Assembly: GCA_036654455.1 (NCBI GenBank)
Contig: JAVVRZ010000002.1
Location: 62,001-126,000, forward strand
Source of the DNA: Clostridia bacterium
GTDB taxonomy: Bacteria > Bacillota > Clostridia > Christensenellales > CAG-314
Direction: 5' to 3'
DNA: 64,000 nucleotides
Positions 7,858 to 16,957 of the stretch are shown here, in pieces. The notes below the pieces were generated by a model. It saw only the letters and a list, made by a program, of their open reading frames with translations, made no database searches and was not told the DNA's origin. The position numbers were made by a program, and so were the translations under genes. Position 1 is the first letter of the stretch. Each line of letters opens with the position of its first letter.

Positions 7858-9318
7858 TTACTCCGTTGTTTGGTCGCTTGACTCTTGCGTATCAGTTGAA
7901 GCATTTAAAACTAGACCTTTCTTTTTAAATATTTGTTTTCTAAATAATATAACGGTGTAAACGGCAAGCATTACTACCATTATAGCAAGCGAAAGGAAAG
8001 CCCACCCATTTACGCCCAGTGTGTCTTGCGGAGTTAGTCCCATAAGCAGTAGCAACGGGAAACCAAAAGCGATTGCGTATAGAGATTGATAAACTAGATT
8101 ATTTGCAGCCGGCGTATTATATTCGTTGTCAATTTGCCTAAGCAAAATCATACCCGTGCTAGCTGTGCCTGTTAACATACCAAACATTGACAAAAACGCT
8201 TCGTTTACATAAGTCGGGAAAAGTCGTTTGCAACAAAATTGCACTTGGAAGTATGTAATAACTCCGCCGGCTACGCATATTAAAGATAGCGGAAGTATAA
8301 ATTCGGGGTTTAAAAACGCCGAAAGACTAATTGCGCCCATACTAGCTACTATCATTATGTCAAAAGAGAAGCCCGACACTCGATTAAGCAAAGCGTCGTC
8401 GAGTATCTCAATACCTTTCTTATCTTCAATTTTTATTACTATTATCTTAATGACTGTGCCGACAACCATACCTATTAAGAAGTTAAATCCCCAAATAAGC
8501 GGGTTGACAGTCTTGGTGAAGAAGCCGTCGCCCATTGGTTCGATTAATTTTATTATGGCAAATAGACCGGACATAATTAAATATGTAATGATGTAACCTA
8601 AGAATATCAAAGCGCACTGTATTGTTAAGTTATCTACGCTTACGCTAGCCTTTGTGCGGTTAAGGCGTTGTTCGGGCAGTTCTGCAAGAATATCGGGGTT
8701 AATGCCTTGTTTATGTTTTATTCGTGACAAATATATCGCTCCGCCTATTGCAGAAGCAATAAAACCACAAGAAGCAACCGCAAGACCAAAGCTAGCTCCG
8801 TTAGTAAAGCCGTACGCCTCGTAATTTTTGCCCCAAATAAAAGCCTGACCCGGCCCTTGCCCATAGCCCATTGGAAGAATCATACCCGAACTTGCAAATA
8901 CTCCGCTAACAATATAAGACAAACCTAGCGTAATGACAAGTCCAACAATGCCTTGTAGAATATAACCCGAAACGGTAATGATGCCGGCATTGACAACATC
9001 GGTATTATTTATTTTACTTTTCTTTCTTGTGGGGTGTTTAAGGGCGATTGCTATAAAGCCTATGCCAAGACCGTGATAGGTTAAAATTTCCAGCGTAGAG
9101 GTTGACATTAAAGGGTTTGCTACGTGGTCGGGTACGCATAGATTATAGATTAATATCACAGCAAGTACCAAAAACCCGGCTAAAACCGGAACGGGCAATA
9201 ATAACTTACGCAAAAACTTAAATGTGTTAAATAGAATATTTACCAGCAAACACGCAACTAGCAAAATTGCTAGGGTTGTAACAAGCGACCAAACATCGCC
9301 GTCCCAAAAATTTGTCAT
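7858..9318 (-). CDS. GltS-like sodium:glutamate symporter family transporter
   Basis: This 486-aa integral membrane protein has about eleven to twelve hydrophobic segments in two inverted halves. The glycine-rich GYGQGPGQAFIWG stretch near residue 150 corresponds to the re-entrant loop region of sodium/glutamate symporters, and the N-terminal LLPVPVLAGFLVL also fits. It is longer than E. coli GltS (about 400 aa), with a polar acidic C-terminal tail. It starts 12 bp after the acyltransferase gene and is the last gene of that operon. Glutamate is the family substrate; specificity here is not shown. Confidence 0.7.
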   Translation of the reverse strand: MTNFWDGDVWSLVTTLAILLVACLLVNILFNTFKFLRKLLLPVPVLAGFLVLAVILIYNLCVPDHVANPLMSTSTLEILTYHGLGIGFIAIALKHPTRKKSKINNTDVVNAGIITVSGYILQGIVGLVITLGLSYIVSGVFASSGMILPMGYGQGPGQAFIWGKNYEAYGFTNGASFGLAVASCGFIASAIGGAIYLSRIKHKQGINPDILAELPEQRLNRTKASVSVDNLTIQCALIFLGYIITYLIMSGLFAIIKLIEPMGDGFFTKTVNPLIWGFNFLIGMVVGTVIKIIVIKIEDKKGIEILDDALLNRVSGFSFDIMIVASMGAISLSAFLNPEFILPLSLICVAGGVITYFQVQFCCKRLFPTYVNEAFLSMFGMLTGTASTGMILLRQIDNEYNTPAANNLVYQSLYAIAFGFPLLLLMGLTPQDTLGVNGWAFLSLAIMVVMLAVYTVILFRKQIFKKKGLVLNASTDTQESSDQTTE

Positions 9319-9330
9319 ATACTCTCCTTG

Positions 9331-10494
9331 TTATTTATCAATATTAACTTGCGCCTTATAATAATCAAAAAAATTAATAACTTTAACCGAATTAAGCCTT
9401 TTGGTAGGCACAATAAAGTAGTCGGCATCGCAAAAAAGCAATTCTATGCGGTTGCGTCCTAACATAGCTATGCTAGAAATGTCGCTAAAATTAAAAGTTT
9501 GCGTCCTATTATAAAAAGAAATGACTATTTTGTTAAAATAAAGTTGTATAGTCGAGCGACCGAATAGTTTCTTACGACGATTTTTTCCACCGGCAATTTT
9601 CAATTTTAAGGCTTTAATCGTATCGGTAAATATTGGCTTATCATTACTATAATCTATATTTTGTAAATAATCAAGCTGATATTTATGCCACTCGCCTGTA
9701 TTTTTAAAAGGTACGGGCGGTTCAAACGTAAGGTTAGGGGTATATTGCCAGGTTCGCTTACAGGTATTACAAGTGACAAAGTTGCCCTTAGAAACAAACT
9801 GTGTAAAACCGCAGTGTGGGCAAACATATAGCAATGTTTCTAAGTATTCCGCTCGTGCAGACGAAACATAAGGCGTAATCGCATTAAAATTATCTACGTC
9901 AAGTAGGCTACGAATAAGGTCGTACAGTTGCTGACTTGTTAGAGCGGAATATTCTTCAACCGAAATAATTCTTTTTACTTCTGCCGTTAAATACCCTTTA
10001 CGACGCTTATTACACCATCTAGGCATAGCGCCATAACCGCCTTCAATGTTGACAACAGCTATTGGAATATTAAGTAATTTAGCAAATTTACTTGTTGCGA
10101 TGCTAAAATCGCAAAGTCTACCGTCAAAGCTGAGGTTGCCCTCGGGAAAAAGCATAATGTTACCGCCCTCTTTTGCAATCTTTTTTGCTATGCGTATAGT
10201 TGCGATATCGCTATGAACTTTGCTCTTTGGTATAGGAGCGACAAGATAATTGATAATTTTACCCAAAACAGGCAAACTCGACAAGTCGTCACGCATTACA
10301 AAATATAATAGCTTGCCGAAAAATATTGACAACATAAATTGGTCTGCCTTAGTCAAATGGTTAGAAATAATAAAATGCGAACCGCTCGGCAAAGTATGCT
10401 TAGAATATGTAAAGTTACGCCTTCTAAGCGCACATTTAAAGAATGGCGCAAAAAATTTATATGTCCTTTGATGACGTTTTTGTATCCACTGCAT
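9331..10494 (-). CDS. Lysophospholipid acyltransferase (PlsC-like) fused to a zinc ribbon and a PH-like domain
   Basis: The N-terminal half (about residues 30-200) is a 1-acylglycerol-3-phosphate acyltransferase-type domain. It has the catalytic NHLTKAD (HX4D), a short MRDDLSSLPVLGKI segment and the acceptor motif FPEGNLSFDG. Unlike ordinary PlsC (about 240 aa), it continues with a CPHCG...CNTC zinc ribbon (about 223-245). A C-terminal beta-rich stretch follows (about 300-385, IQLYFNKIVISFYNRTQTF and FSDISSIAMLG), resembling a PH/GRAM-like fold. The enzyme would act at the membrane face in phospholipid synthesis or remodelling. It lies between the DUF362 gene (36 bp) and the GltS-like gene (12 bp). 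Confidence 0.78.
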   Translation of the reverse strand: MQWIQKRHQRTYKFFAPFFKCALRRRNFTYSKHTLPSGSHFIISNHLTKADQFMLSIFFGKLLYFVMRDDLSSLPVLGKIINYLVAPIPKSKVHSDIATIRIAKKIAKEGGNIMLFPEGNLSFDGRLCDFSIATSKFAKLLNIPIAVVNIEGGYGAMPRWCNKRRKGYLTAEVKRIISVEEYSALTSQQLYDLIRSLLDVDNFNAITPYVSSARAEYLETLLYVCPHCGFTQFVSKGNFVTCNTCKRTWQYTPNLTFEPPVPFKNTGEWHKYQLDYLQNIDYSNDKPIFTDTIKALKLKIAGGKNRRKKLFGRSTIQLYFNKIVISFYNRTQTFNFSDISSIAMLGRNRIELLFCDADYFIVPTKRLNSVKVINFFDYYKAQVNIDK

Positions 10495-10530
10495 TTGTTT
10501 GCCTCTTAAAAATTAACTGGCTATATTTTA

Positions 10531-11655
10531 TTATGGCTTGTCTATTGAAACTAGCTCGTATTCTTGTTCGCCTACGCCTAATTCTTGACAGTGCGTAAGA
10601 CAAGCTTGCCAGTCGCTATTTACATTAGTATTTTTAAAGTGTTCGTGTAAATCTGTGTGTTTAGCCAGTTGTTCGGCAAGTTGGCTGTTGGGAAGAACGG
10701 GCGCTTGATTGCATTTATCTACGCAAGCTTTGTCAAGAGCGACCGGGTCAAAAGAAGCTAGCATACCTATATCGGCAACTATTGGAGTATCATTTGCCGA
10801 ACGACAGTCGCACACAGGGGCTACGTCCATAATTAAATTGATATGAAAATTGGGTCTATTGCGTAAAACTGCGCTTGCGTATTCTGCCATCTTCATATTA
10901 AATAATTTAACCGAAGAATTATTACTGTTATGTATTGCGTTGAAATTACATTCGCCTAGACATCTACCACACCCTACGCATTTGTCAATGTTTATTACCG
11001 CTTTGCCGTCGCAGTTGAAGTAAATTGCGTCTTGGGCGCATTGTGTGGAACACTTGTGGCAACCTCTACACTTAGTAAGGTTTATGGTAGGTTTGCCGTC
11101 GCAATGTTGTTCCATCTTGCCCGCTCTTGAACCGCAACCCATACCGATATTTTTAATCGCTCCGCCAAAACCCGCAGTTTCGTGTCCCTTAAAATGATTG
11201 AGCGAAATAAATATATCTGCGTCCATAATAGCTTTACCTATTTTTGCTTGCTTGACATAAGTACCGCCGACTACTTCGACTAACTGTTCGTCTGTTCCAC
11301 GCAGTCCGTCGGCAATAATAGTATGACAGTTAGTAACAAGGGGGTTAAAGCCATTCTCATAAGCGGCGGTTAAGTGTTCAAGCGCATCTTTGCGATTGCC
11401 AACATAAAGAGTGTTGCAGTCGGTCAAGAAAGGTTTGCCACCCTTGCTCTTGACGTAGTCGACAATAACTCTTGCGTAGTTCGGTCTAAGATACGCCATA
11501 TTGCCGGGTTCGCCGAAATGCACCTTAATAGCTACGTATTTGTTGTTAAAATCTATATTATCAATACCTGCCTTAATAATAAGTTTTTTAAGTTTTTGAA
11601 GTAGGTTATTGCCCGGTTCGGCACGCATATCTGTAAAGTATACTTTCGAAGCCAT
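10531..11655 (-). CDS. DUF362 protein with two 4Fe-4S ferredoxin motifs
   Basis: The 374-aa protein carries the DUF362 domain (HFGEPGNMAYLRP near 47-60; GFGGAIKNIGMGCGSRAGK near 165). Two complete ferredoxin clusters are inserted at about 190-240: CRGCHKCSTQCAQDAI and CVGCGRCLGECNFNAI. It is probably a cytoplasmic electron-transfer protein; the family's reaction is not established. AAGGAG precedes the ATG. It is the first gene of a three-gene operon (DUF362, acyltransferase, GltS-like) driven by a strong promoter at 11794-11822. Confidence 0.85.
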   Translation of the reverse strand: MASKVYFTDMRAEPGNNLLQKLKKLIIKAGIDNIDFNNKYVAIKVHFGEPGNMAYLRPNYARVIVDYVKSKGGKPFLTDCNTLYVGNRKDALEHLTAAYENGFNPLVTNCHTIIADGLRGTDEQLVEVVGGTYVKQAKIGKAIMDADIFISLNHFKGHETAGFGGAIKNIGMGCGSRAGKMEQHCDGKPTINLTKCRGCHKCSTQCAQDAIYFNCDGKAVINIDKCVGCGRCLGECNFNAIHNSNNSSVKLFNMKMAEYASAVLRNRPNFHINLIMDVAPVCDCRSANDTPIVADIGMLASFDPVALDKACVDKCNQAPVLPNSQLAEQLAKHTDLHEHFKNTNVNSDWQACLTHCQELGVGEQEYELVSIDKP

Positions 11656-11793
11656 AAATTTTTCTCCTTGTAATTTAACCCGTAAATATTATTGTATTTC
11701 GTATGCCGTTAGACTAATTAAAAGTTATTTTTCTTCGGTTTTTTCGCACGCTAACATAAATTAATAAAGAATTTGCTACATACATTAAACGTT

Positions 11794-11822
11794 AGTATAT
11801 AGTTTTTGGTTGCAAATGTCAA
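11794..11822 (-). promoter_or_regulatory. Promoter of the DUF362-acyltransferase-symporter operon
   Basis: Minus strand: perfect TTGACA (11822-11817), 17-bp spacer, TATACT (11799-11794). The implied leader is about 130 nt. Confidence 0.75.
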
Positions 11823-11968
11823 TAGCGTTATTATTTAAATTTGCAAATTTAGCGAGAAAAATATTTTACAAAAATTATTCTTACGGCTAAATTTGTCAAC
11901 TATATACAAAAACTTGTGTCTATTTTAACAATTTATATAAAATAATGTAAATTTTTTTAAAAAAACTA

Positions 11969-11996
11969 TTGCGTTTTTTACAATTTGTTGTAATAT
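11969..11996 (+). promoter_or_regulatory. Probable promoter for the small membrane protein gene at 12034
   Basis: TTGCGT, a 16-bp spacer and TAATAT end 37 bp before the TTG start. Confidence 0.5.
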
Positions 11997-12033
11997 GGTA
12001 TTGAGGTTGTTGTAACAAAGTGGGGGTATTTGT

Positions 12034-12552
12034 TTGCTCAATTCGCTTTTTATTATTTTAATTATCTTTATTATAGCCGTAGTTGCGGACTTGATACTAT
12101 GGTTAATTAAGCGTTCGAATTTTTTCGCCCCAAATCAAATTTATTTAAATGAAAAACCAACTCAAACCGTTGTCGCCGATTGCCATTTTTCATTTGCATT
12201 TTTACTATTTGTTGGCGTAGGCATAATTTCTATCTTTGTTTCTATAAATTATGTAGAAGTTTCGAACTTTATTAAGTCTTATTTAACAGAAACGCAGGTT
12301 CAATTCGTAAGAGAAATAATCTCAAATATAACAAGCGGAACAGGTCTTGCCCTACTTGCTCAAACGCTTGCGTCGCAAATTTTTGTAGCGCTAAGCGTTT
12401 CGGTAATAATATATTCTATAAGCGGAGTCAAAGACTACGCAAAAATCTTCTTTAATCAATCTTTTTTTACTTTAAATTTCAAGCAACAAATTGTTCATTC
12501 TTTATTTTTTATTCGTAGAATTAATCTTCAATTTAGTCGTTTTAATCAATAA
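12034..12552 (+). CDS. Hypothetical membrane protein upstream of the giant pseudopilin
   Basis: I do not recognise this 172-aa protein. It has an N-terminal membrane helix (about 3-24), a second around 54-74 and a third around 113-128, and a basic, aromatic C-terminus. The start is a TTG preceded by GGGGG at 12022-12026; no in-frame ATG lies near. It precedes the giant pseudopilin gene by 145 bp on the same strand with no clear terminator between, so cotranscription is possible. The AT-rich sequence and rare start make it less certain than its neighbours. Confidence 0.55.
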   Translation: MLNSLFIILIIFIIAVVADLILWLIKRSNFFAPNQIYLNEKPTQTVVADCHFSFAFLLFVGVGIISIFVSINYVEVSNFIKSYLTETQVQFVREIISNITSGTGLALLAQTLASQIFVALSVSVIIYSISGVKDYAKIFFNQSFFTLNFKQQIVHSLFFIRRINLQFSRFNQ

Positions 12553-12697
12553 ATTTTAGTAATAACACAGTTTTTAATTCAACACGCTTATGTTTTACGC
12601 TTAAATTTTGTATGTCTAACTACAATTTTTTAGCGTACCAAATTTATATAATATATCAATAGCATAGCTATAAATAAAATTTATAAGGAGAAAATGT

Positions 12698-15600
12698 ATG
12701 AGAAAAAATACAAAAGGCTTTACATTAGTCGAATTGTTGGTTGTAATAGTTATTGTTGGCATACTTGCCGGCGTACTAATACCAACATTTGCGGGCGTGA
12801 TAAAAAGAGCGCACGTCGACACTGTTGTAGAAGCTACTAGCAACTTAAACACATCGATATCAATACTAAAAGCCGAAGGGCTTAAATTAGAAGATATCTA
12901 TGAAAACGGCGAACCTTCAATGGTTAAGCTTAAAGACAAACTTAAAACGGTAGACTCGAATGTCGAAGGACAATTTAAAACGCTTAACGCGGCTATTAAT
13001 AACGATTGTTACGTATTCTTCGACTATGCCACGCTTAGCTTTCTTATTAAAGATAGCGACGAAATAGTCGCTTTGGCAACGGGAACAAAAATTGCAAATA
13101 ATGTTATTAATCAAGCCTTTGCCGATATGCCTAAACTTTCTAGCAAAGATTATGCTTTTCCACAAAATCAAATAATTAAAGGTATGGGCATAGCTAATTA
13201 CGCTTCTGCCGACCAAAAAGGCAATAGGTCGGGAAATAAATTGATTGACAGCCTAAGTATCTACGAAGATATTATGGCAAACCGCAAAAAGAACGCCACC
13301 GAATACTATTCGGTAAACGATTATTTTAGCGCATTAGCAAATTTTAAGCAAAACGACGCTAGCAAACAAGGCTCGGCGGAAAATAGTCTTATCACAAACG
13401 CCCTTTCTAGGGTATTTGTAAATGTTACGGCAGCCAAACTCGAATCGGCTATTATACCAACTAGTACTCTTTTGACGTTACTTGGAAAATGCCCCCCCCC
13501 AACGGTAGCCAACACACCCGTACTGCCTAGCGCTGCCGCATTAAAACAAAGCGAAAAGACTTATGTATTGCCTAGCGACTTGTTCGCTCAATACCCTACT
13601 ACGGCAACGGTAAATATTACCATACCCGAAGACATCGCTATTCACTTAGACTTACTAGCTATGGTAGCGACTTGCCCTAGCGTAATAATCAATGTTACCG
13701 ATACAACTAAAATTAATACCGAAACAACAAATTCGGGCTTAACTGCAACTACTCAACCATATTCTACGGCAAAAGATACTCTACCTCAAAGCAACAACAT
13801 TGTAACTGTAACGCCCGGACAAAATACAAGGGTGACAAATATTAGTTACGCCGAAGGTTGCTTATTCTGGGATAGGAGCGAAAAAGCTACAAACTACACT
13901 GTTATTGTCAACGGCTTGTCACGCACTACAAGCGTTAACTTCTTGCAAGTTGACACTAACGCTTATCAAGTCGGCGATATAATTAGCGTAGAAATAATCG
14001 CAAAGGGTGGCAACCAAACTGACAGCTTGCCCTCTTGCGCAAGTTTTACAGCCGGCGCAAAAGTAGTCTACGAGGCTATTAAAAATGCTAGTGGCGACGT
14101 AATTGGACAAAAATCAACCGCAAGCAAGACTTATATACTGTTTAAAGGTATGACTTATGACTTTGCCGATGCGGTAATTTCAATAAATATGCAAACCGAC
14201 AACGCCTTTACTCTTAGCGAACAAAACAAAAAGCTAACTGCAAGTAGCGTTGGATACGGCGTTATTACCTTGACAAAGGGCGCAGACACCGCTACTTGGA
14301 AGGTAAGAATAGTCGAACATACCGCAACGCTTACGCTAGGAACTGATTACAATATTTATTGCGACAATATTAAAAATCTTCAAAGTGAGGGTTATATTGA
14401 CGCTACCGTAGTCCCCTATACCGTTGGCGCTTCAAACGTATTTATACCCGATATATTGATAAATATGCCCTTTGATAGCGGATACTTTAACTACGAGTTA
14501 AAGGAAGGAACAAACGGAACAAACGTCTTTGATACCTACGCTACAATAGTTAGCGGAGGCATACAATTTAATTTAACAGACCCCGACACCACAGGAACAA
14601 AGGCAAGCGCAGTTGGCAAGACATTCTTCCTTAAAATTACTTCTAAATATCAAACTAATTTGTCTGTTGAAATGAAAGTAACCGTAAACGACGGACATAA
14701 CGTATATACGCAGGAAGATATGAGAAATTGTTTTGCCGACCTTAATGTCCACACAGTTAATTTGCTAAGAACATTACGACTTAAAACTGCGCACACAAGC
14801 GCAAATTTCTATGACGCTGACACGGAATGTAATTGCGTTGGCAATATGTATTACGACCAAAAAGAGAATTTCTATCACGTAGTAGAAAAGACTGTTGGCG
14901 AATATAAAACTTACGTTTATAACCAAACCAAAGAAGGCGTAGTAACTTATGATGAAGTTGCTGTCAATCGTTCTACCGACGGCAAGACAATTAGCTTTAC
15001 AAGAACCAAAAAGGGCGTAGCCGAAGTAATTACGGCTTGGTTACTTGTAGACGAAAGTGGTAAGCCCTTAGGTCACGCTAGGGCAAACGACGGTAACTCT
15101 ATGGCTGGCGAAAAAGCGCAAAATTGCAACCCCTTTGTAAGATTTGAAGATACCGTCGCTAACACCATTACGGTAAACGGCAACTACTTTGCGGTAGACG
15201 GTTCAAGACTTGCTCGACTTGGTTATTGCGAAAATAAACACGGCGTATATAACGCTGTCGGCAATAGTAATGCTAAACTTGCAAATAGCTATCAAGCAAT
15301 CTTCCAAAGCGCTAGATGCGATAAAGTTGGAAATGCGGTGGTAGGAGCTAACGGTGTTAGATTTGGCGAGCTAAACAAAATGGTCTTTAATAATTTAAGG
15401 ATTATTGGCAACAACAAACGACCCGACGGCACTGATGTAAACGGCGACCCGGTAAATGAAAAATATTACGAAACAAGCGGTTTTATTTGCATTAAAGGTT
15501 TTGGCGACATCGATGTAACTAACTGCATATTAACTTCGGGTTCTAGCGGTATTACTTATCACGCTGACAAGATCAATACTGGCTTTTCGAAAAGTTACGT

Positions 15601-16483
15601 AAAGAATACTCGCATTTACAACACTACGACATTCAATCTTGATACCTTTGCTTGCTATGAAACAACGGTAGAAGATTGTCACTTGTCTAACTCGGGCGGT
15701 CCGTTAGTATACTTAATTGACAAATTCGAAGATACTACTAACAACTCTCCAACTAATAACCCTAAGTATATATTTAAAGGCAACAATACCTTTGACAACT
15801 GGGTATCCGGCACAGAACTGTGGTTTGTAGCAAGCGGATTTAGCGGTTTAGCGACTAACGTTAAGGGAACTGTTGAAGCAAATATCATACTATATACGGG
15901 AAACGCTATGCAAGCGATTAAAAAGGAAAACGCAACTGCGGTTGAAAAAATGAATTTTATTATGTGCGGAACGGGCGACGGAAGTAATCTCAACCCCTGT
16001 TGGGATATTAAATTTGTAAATAAAGAAGGGGCTGCTACTACTTATGCCTACGACCTTAGCCGACCGTTTTTCTTTAATCCAGATAGCGATGCCCAAACTC
16101 CCGATATCAATAACAACGACCCTCGCAAACAAGGCGGAGCATTTATGGCGCCTGTAAACGAGTATTCGCAAGTTACGGCATTTGCAGGAGCAGTAACTGC
16201 CGCACAGACAGAGGTTACAACGGCTCTCGGCAAAAATAATAGCGGACTTACCGAAAAAGAGCAATTTATTGTAAAGGTTTACGCTGACCAACTTGCGAAA
16301 CAAACCGGTAGCGACCAAGAAAAACAGCAAAAAGCTGCCGCCGCTACGGTCGCTTATATTGCAATGTATAATACTATGATGACAACTTCGAAGCTACCCA
16401 ATCAATTACTGCAAGCTATCGACGGAAGTGGCAGTATCAGCATTATGGCGGTAATCGAGTACTATACACCACCTAAACCTTAA
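12698..16483 (+). CDS. Giant protein with type IV prepilin N-terminus and large adhesin-like ectodomain
   Basis: The N-terminus MRKNTKGFTLVELLVVIVIVGILAG is a class III (prepilin) signal: basic leader, Gly at -1, Phe at +1, Glu at +5 and a hydrophobic helix to about residue 30. PilD-type cleavage is expected after residue 7. Normal pseudopilins have 100-200 residues; this has 1261. A fibronectin-III-like stretch lies at about 375-455 and a parallel beta-helix-like region at about 890-1080 (FNNLRIIG, FGDIDVTNCIL, VKNTRIYN, YETTVEDCHLS). AAGGAG sits 8 nt before the ATG. Nine consecutive Cs at 13492-13500 (residues 265-268) could make expression phase-variable. No pilus assembly gene is nearby. 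Surface display is inferred. Confidence 0.82.
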   Translation: MRKNTKGFTLVELLVVIVIVGILAGVLIPTFAGVIKRAHVDTVVEATSNLNTSISILKAEGLKLEDIYENGEPSMVKLKDKLKTVDSNVEGQFKTLNAAINNDCYVFFDYATLSFLIKDSDEIVALATGTKIANNVINQAFADMPKLSSKDYAFPQNQIIKGMGIANYASADQKGNRSGNKLIDSLSIYEDIMANRKKNATEYYSVNDYFSALANFKQNDASKQGSAENSLITNALSRVFVNVTAAKLESAIIPTSTLLTLLGKCPPPTVANTPVLPSAAALKQSEKTYVLPSDLFAQYPTTATVNITIPEDIAIHLDLLAMVATCPSVIINVTDTTKINTETTNSGLTATTQPYSTAKDTLPQSNNIVTVTPGQNTRVTNISYAEGCLFWDRSEKATNYTVIVNGLSRTTSVNFLQVDTNAYQVGDIISVEIIAKGGNQTDSLPSCASFTAGAKVVYEAIKNASGDVIGQKSTASKTYILFKGMTYDFADAVISINMQTDNAFTLSEQNKKLTASSVGYGVITLTKGADTATWKVRIVEHTATLTLGTDYNIYCDNIKNLQSEGYIDATVVPYTVGASNVFIPDILINMPFDSGYFNYELKEGTNGTNVFDTYATIVSGGIQFNLTDPDTTGTKASAVGKTFFLKITSKYQTNLSVEMKVTVNDGHNVYTQEDMRNCFADLNVHTVNLLRTLRLKTAHTSANFYDADTECNCVGNMYYDQKENFYHVVEKTVGEYKTYVYNQTKEGVVTYDEVAVNRSTDGKTISFTRTKKGVAEVITAWLLVDESGKPLGHARANDGNSMAGEKAQNCNPFVRFEDTVANTITVNGNYFAVDGSRLARLGYCENKHGVYNAVGNSNAKLANSYQAIFQSARCDKVGNAVVGANGVRFGELNKMVFNNLRIIGNNKRPDGTDVNGDPVNEKYYETSGFICIKGFGDIDVTNCILTSGSSGITYHADKINTGFSKSYVKNTRIYNTTTFNLDTFACYETTVEDCHLSNSGGPLVYLIDKFEDTTNNSPTNNPKYIFKGNNTFDNWVSGTELWFVASGFSGLATNVKGTVEANIILYTGNAMQAIKKENATAVEKMNFIMCGTGDGSNLNPCWDIKFVNKEGAATTYAYDLSRPFFFNPDSDAQTPDINNNDPRKQGGAFMAPVNEYSQVTAFAGAVTAAQTEVTTALGKNNSGLTEKEQFIVKVYADQLAKQTGSDQEKQQKAAAATVAYIAMYNTMMTTSKLPNQLLQAIDGSGSISIMAVIEYYTPPKP
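13492..13500 (+). repeat. Nine-C homopolymer inside the giant pseudopilin gene
   Basis: Nine consecutive Cs encode CPPP at residues 265-268 in an AT-rich genome. I saw no comparable C or G run elsewhere in the window. Gain or loss of one C would stop translation early. Confidence 0.9.
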
Positions 16484-16608
16484 ACATATTCGGCTAAGCG
16501 TTTAACTTAGAGGCGGATTTAGCTACAAAGAATAGTTTGCGACTAACAAAAATGTAAAAACTACATTACCCCCGTAGTTTATTACATATATCTTTCCTTT
16601 TTTATAAG

Positions 16609-16642
16609 ATACGCCCTAAGTATTGTTCACCTTAGGGCGTAT
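16609..16642 (+). terminator. Hairpin downstream of the giant pseudopilin gene
   Basis: A 12-bp perfect stem ATACGCCCTAAG / CTTAGGGCGTAT has a 10-nt loop and is followed by a short T run (GCTTTT). It is a likely terminator, although the T tract is weak. Confidence 0.55.
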
Positions 16643-16855
16643 GCTTTTGCCTAAAAACTTCTGTTCTACAATAATATTTCAAGAATTAAAGATACGGAAT
16701 ATAAGCTATTCTACTGCACGACAAAACAAGATAGGATAGCGTCCTTATCGGGTTAGTAAATTTGCAAAAAACAAAATTAAAGCTAAACAAAGACCAAGCA
16801 ATCCCCTACCCCGACAAATTAGTAATACCGCCTAACATTAGTACGACAAAATAAG

Positions 16856-16882
16856 TAATACCGCCTAACATAAGCGGTATTA
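16856..16882. terminator. Probable terminator of the PTS_EIIC-like gene
   Basis: A 9-bp stem TAATACCGC / GCGGTATTA with a 9-nt loop lies 75 bp past the minus-strand stop. The flanking U tract is poor. Confidence 0.45.
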
Positions 16883-16957
16883 TTCTATACTAAATATACT
16901 AATTATATTGCTACTATAAGCGTTATTTAAGTAAATTGACGCTTGCCTAGTTTGTAA

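Larger units (their letters stand above)
11656..12033. other. 378-bp AT-rich divergent intergenic region
   Basis: It holds the minus-strand promoter of the DUF362 operon (11794-11822) and the plus-strand promoter of the small membrane protein gene (11969-11996). No open reading frame with a ribosome site and no RNA structure were seen. Confidence 0.6.
16484..16957. other. 474-bp intergenic region between converging genes
   Basis: It contains two hairpins (16609-16642 and 16856-16882) and a short direct repeat: AGTAATACCGCCTAACAT occurs near 16821 and again near 16854, with the second copy forming the hairpin's left arm. No coding potential was seen. Confidence 0.6.
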
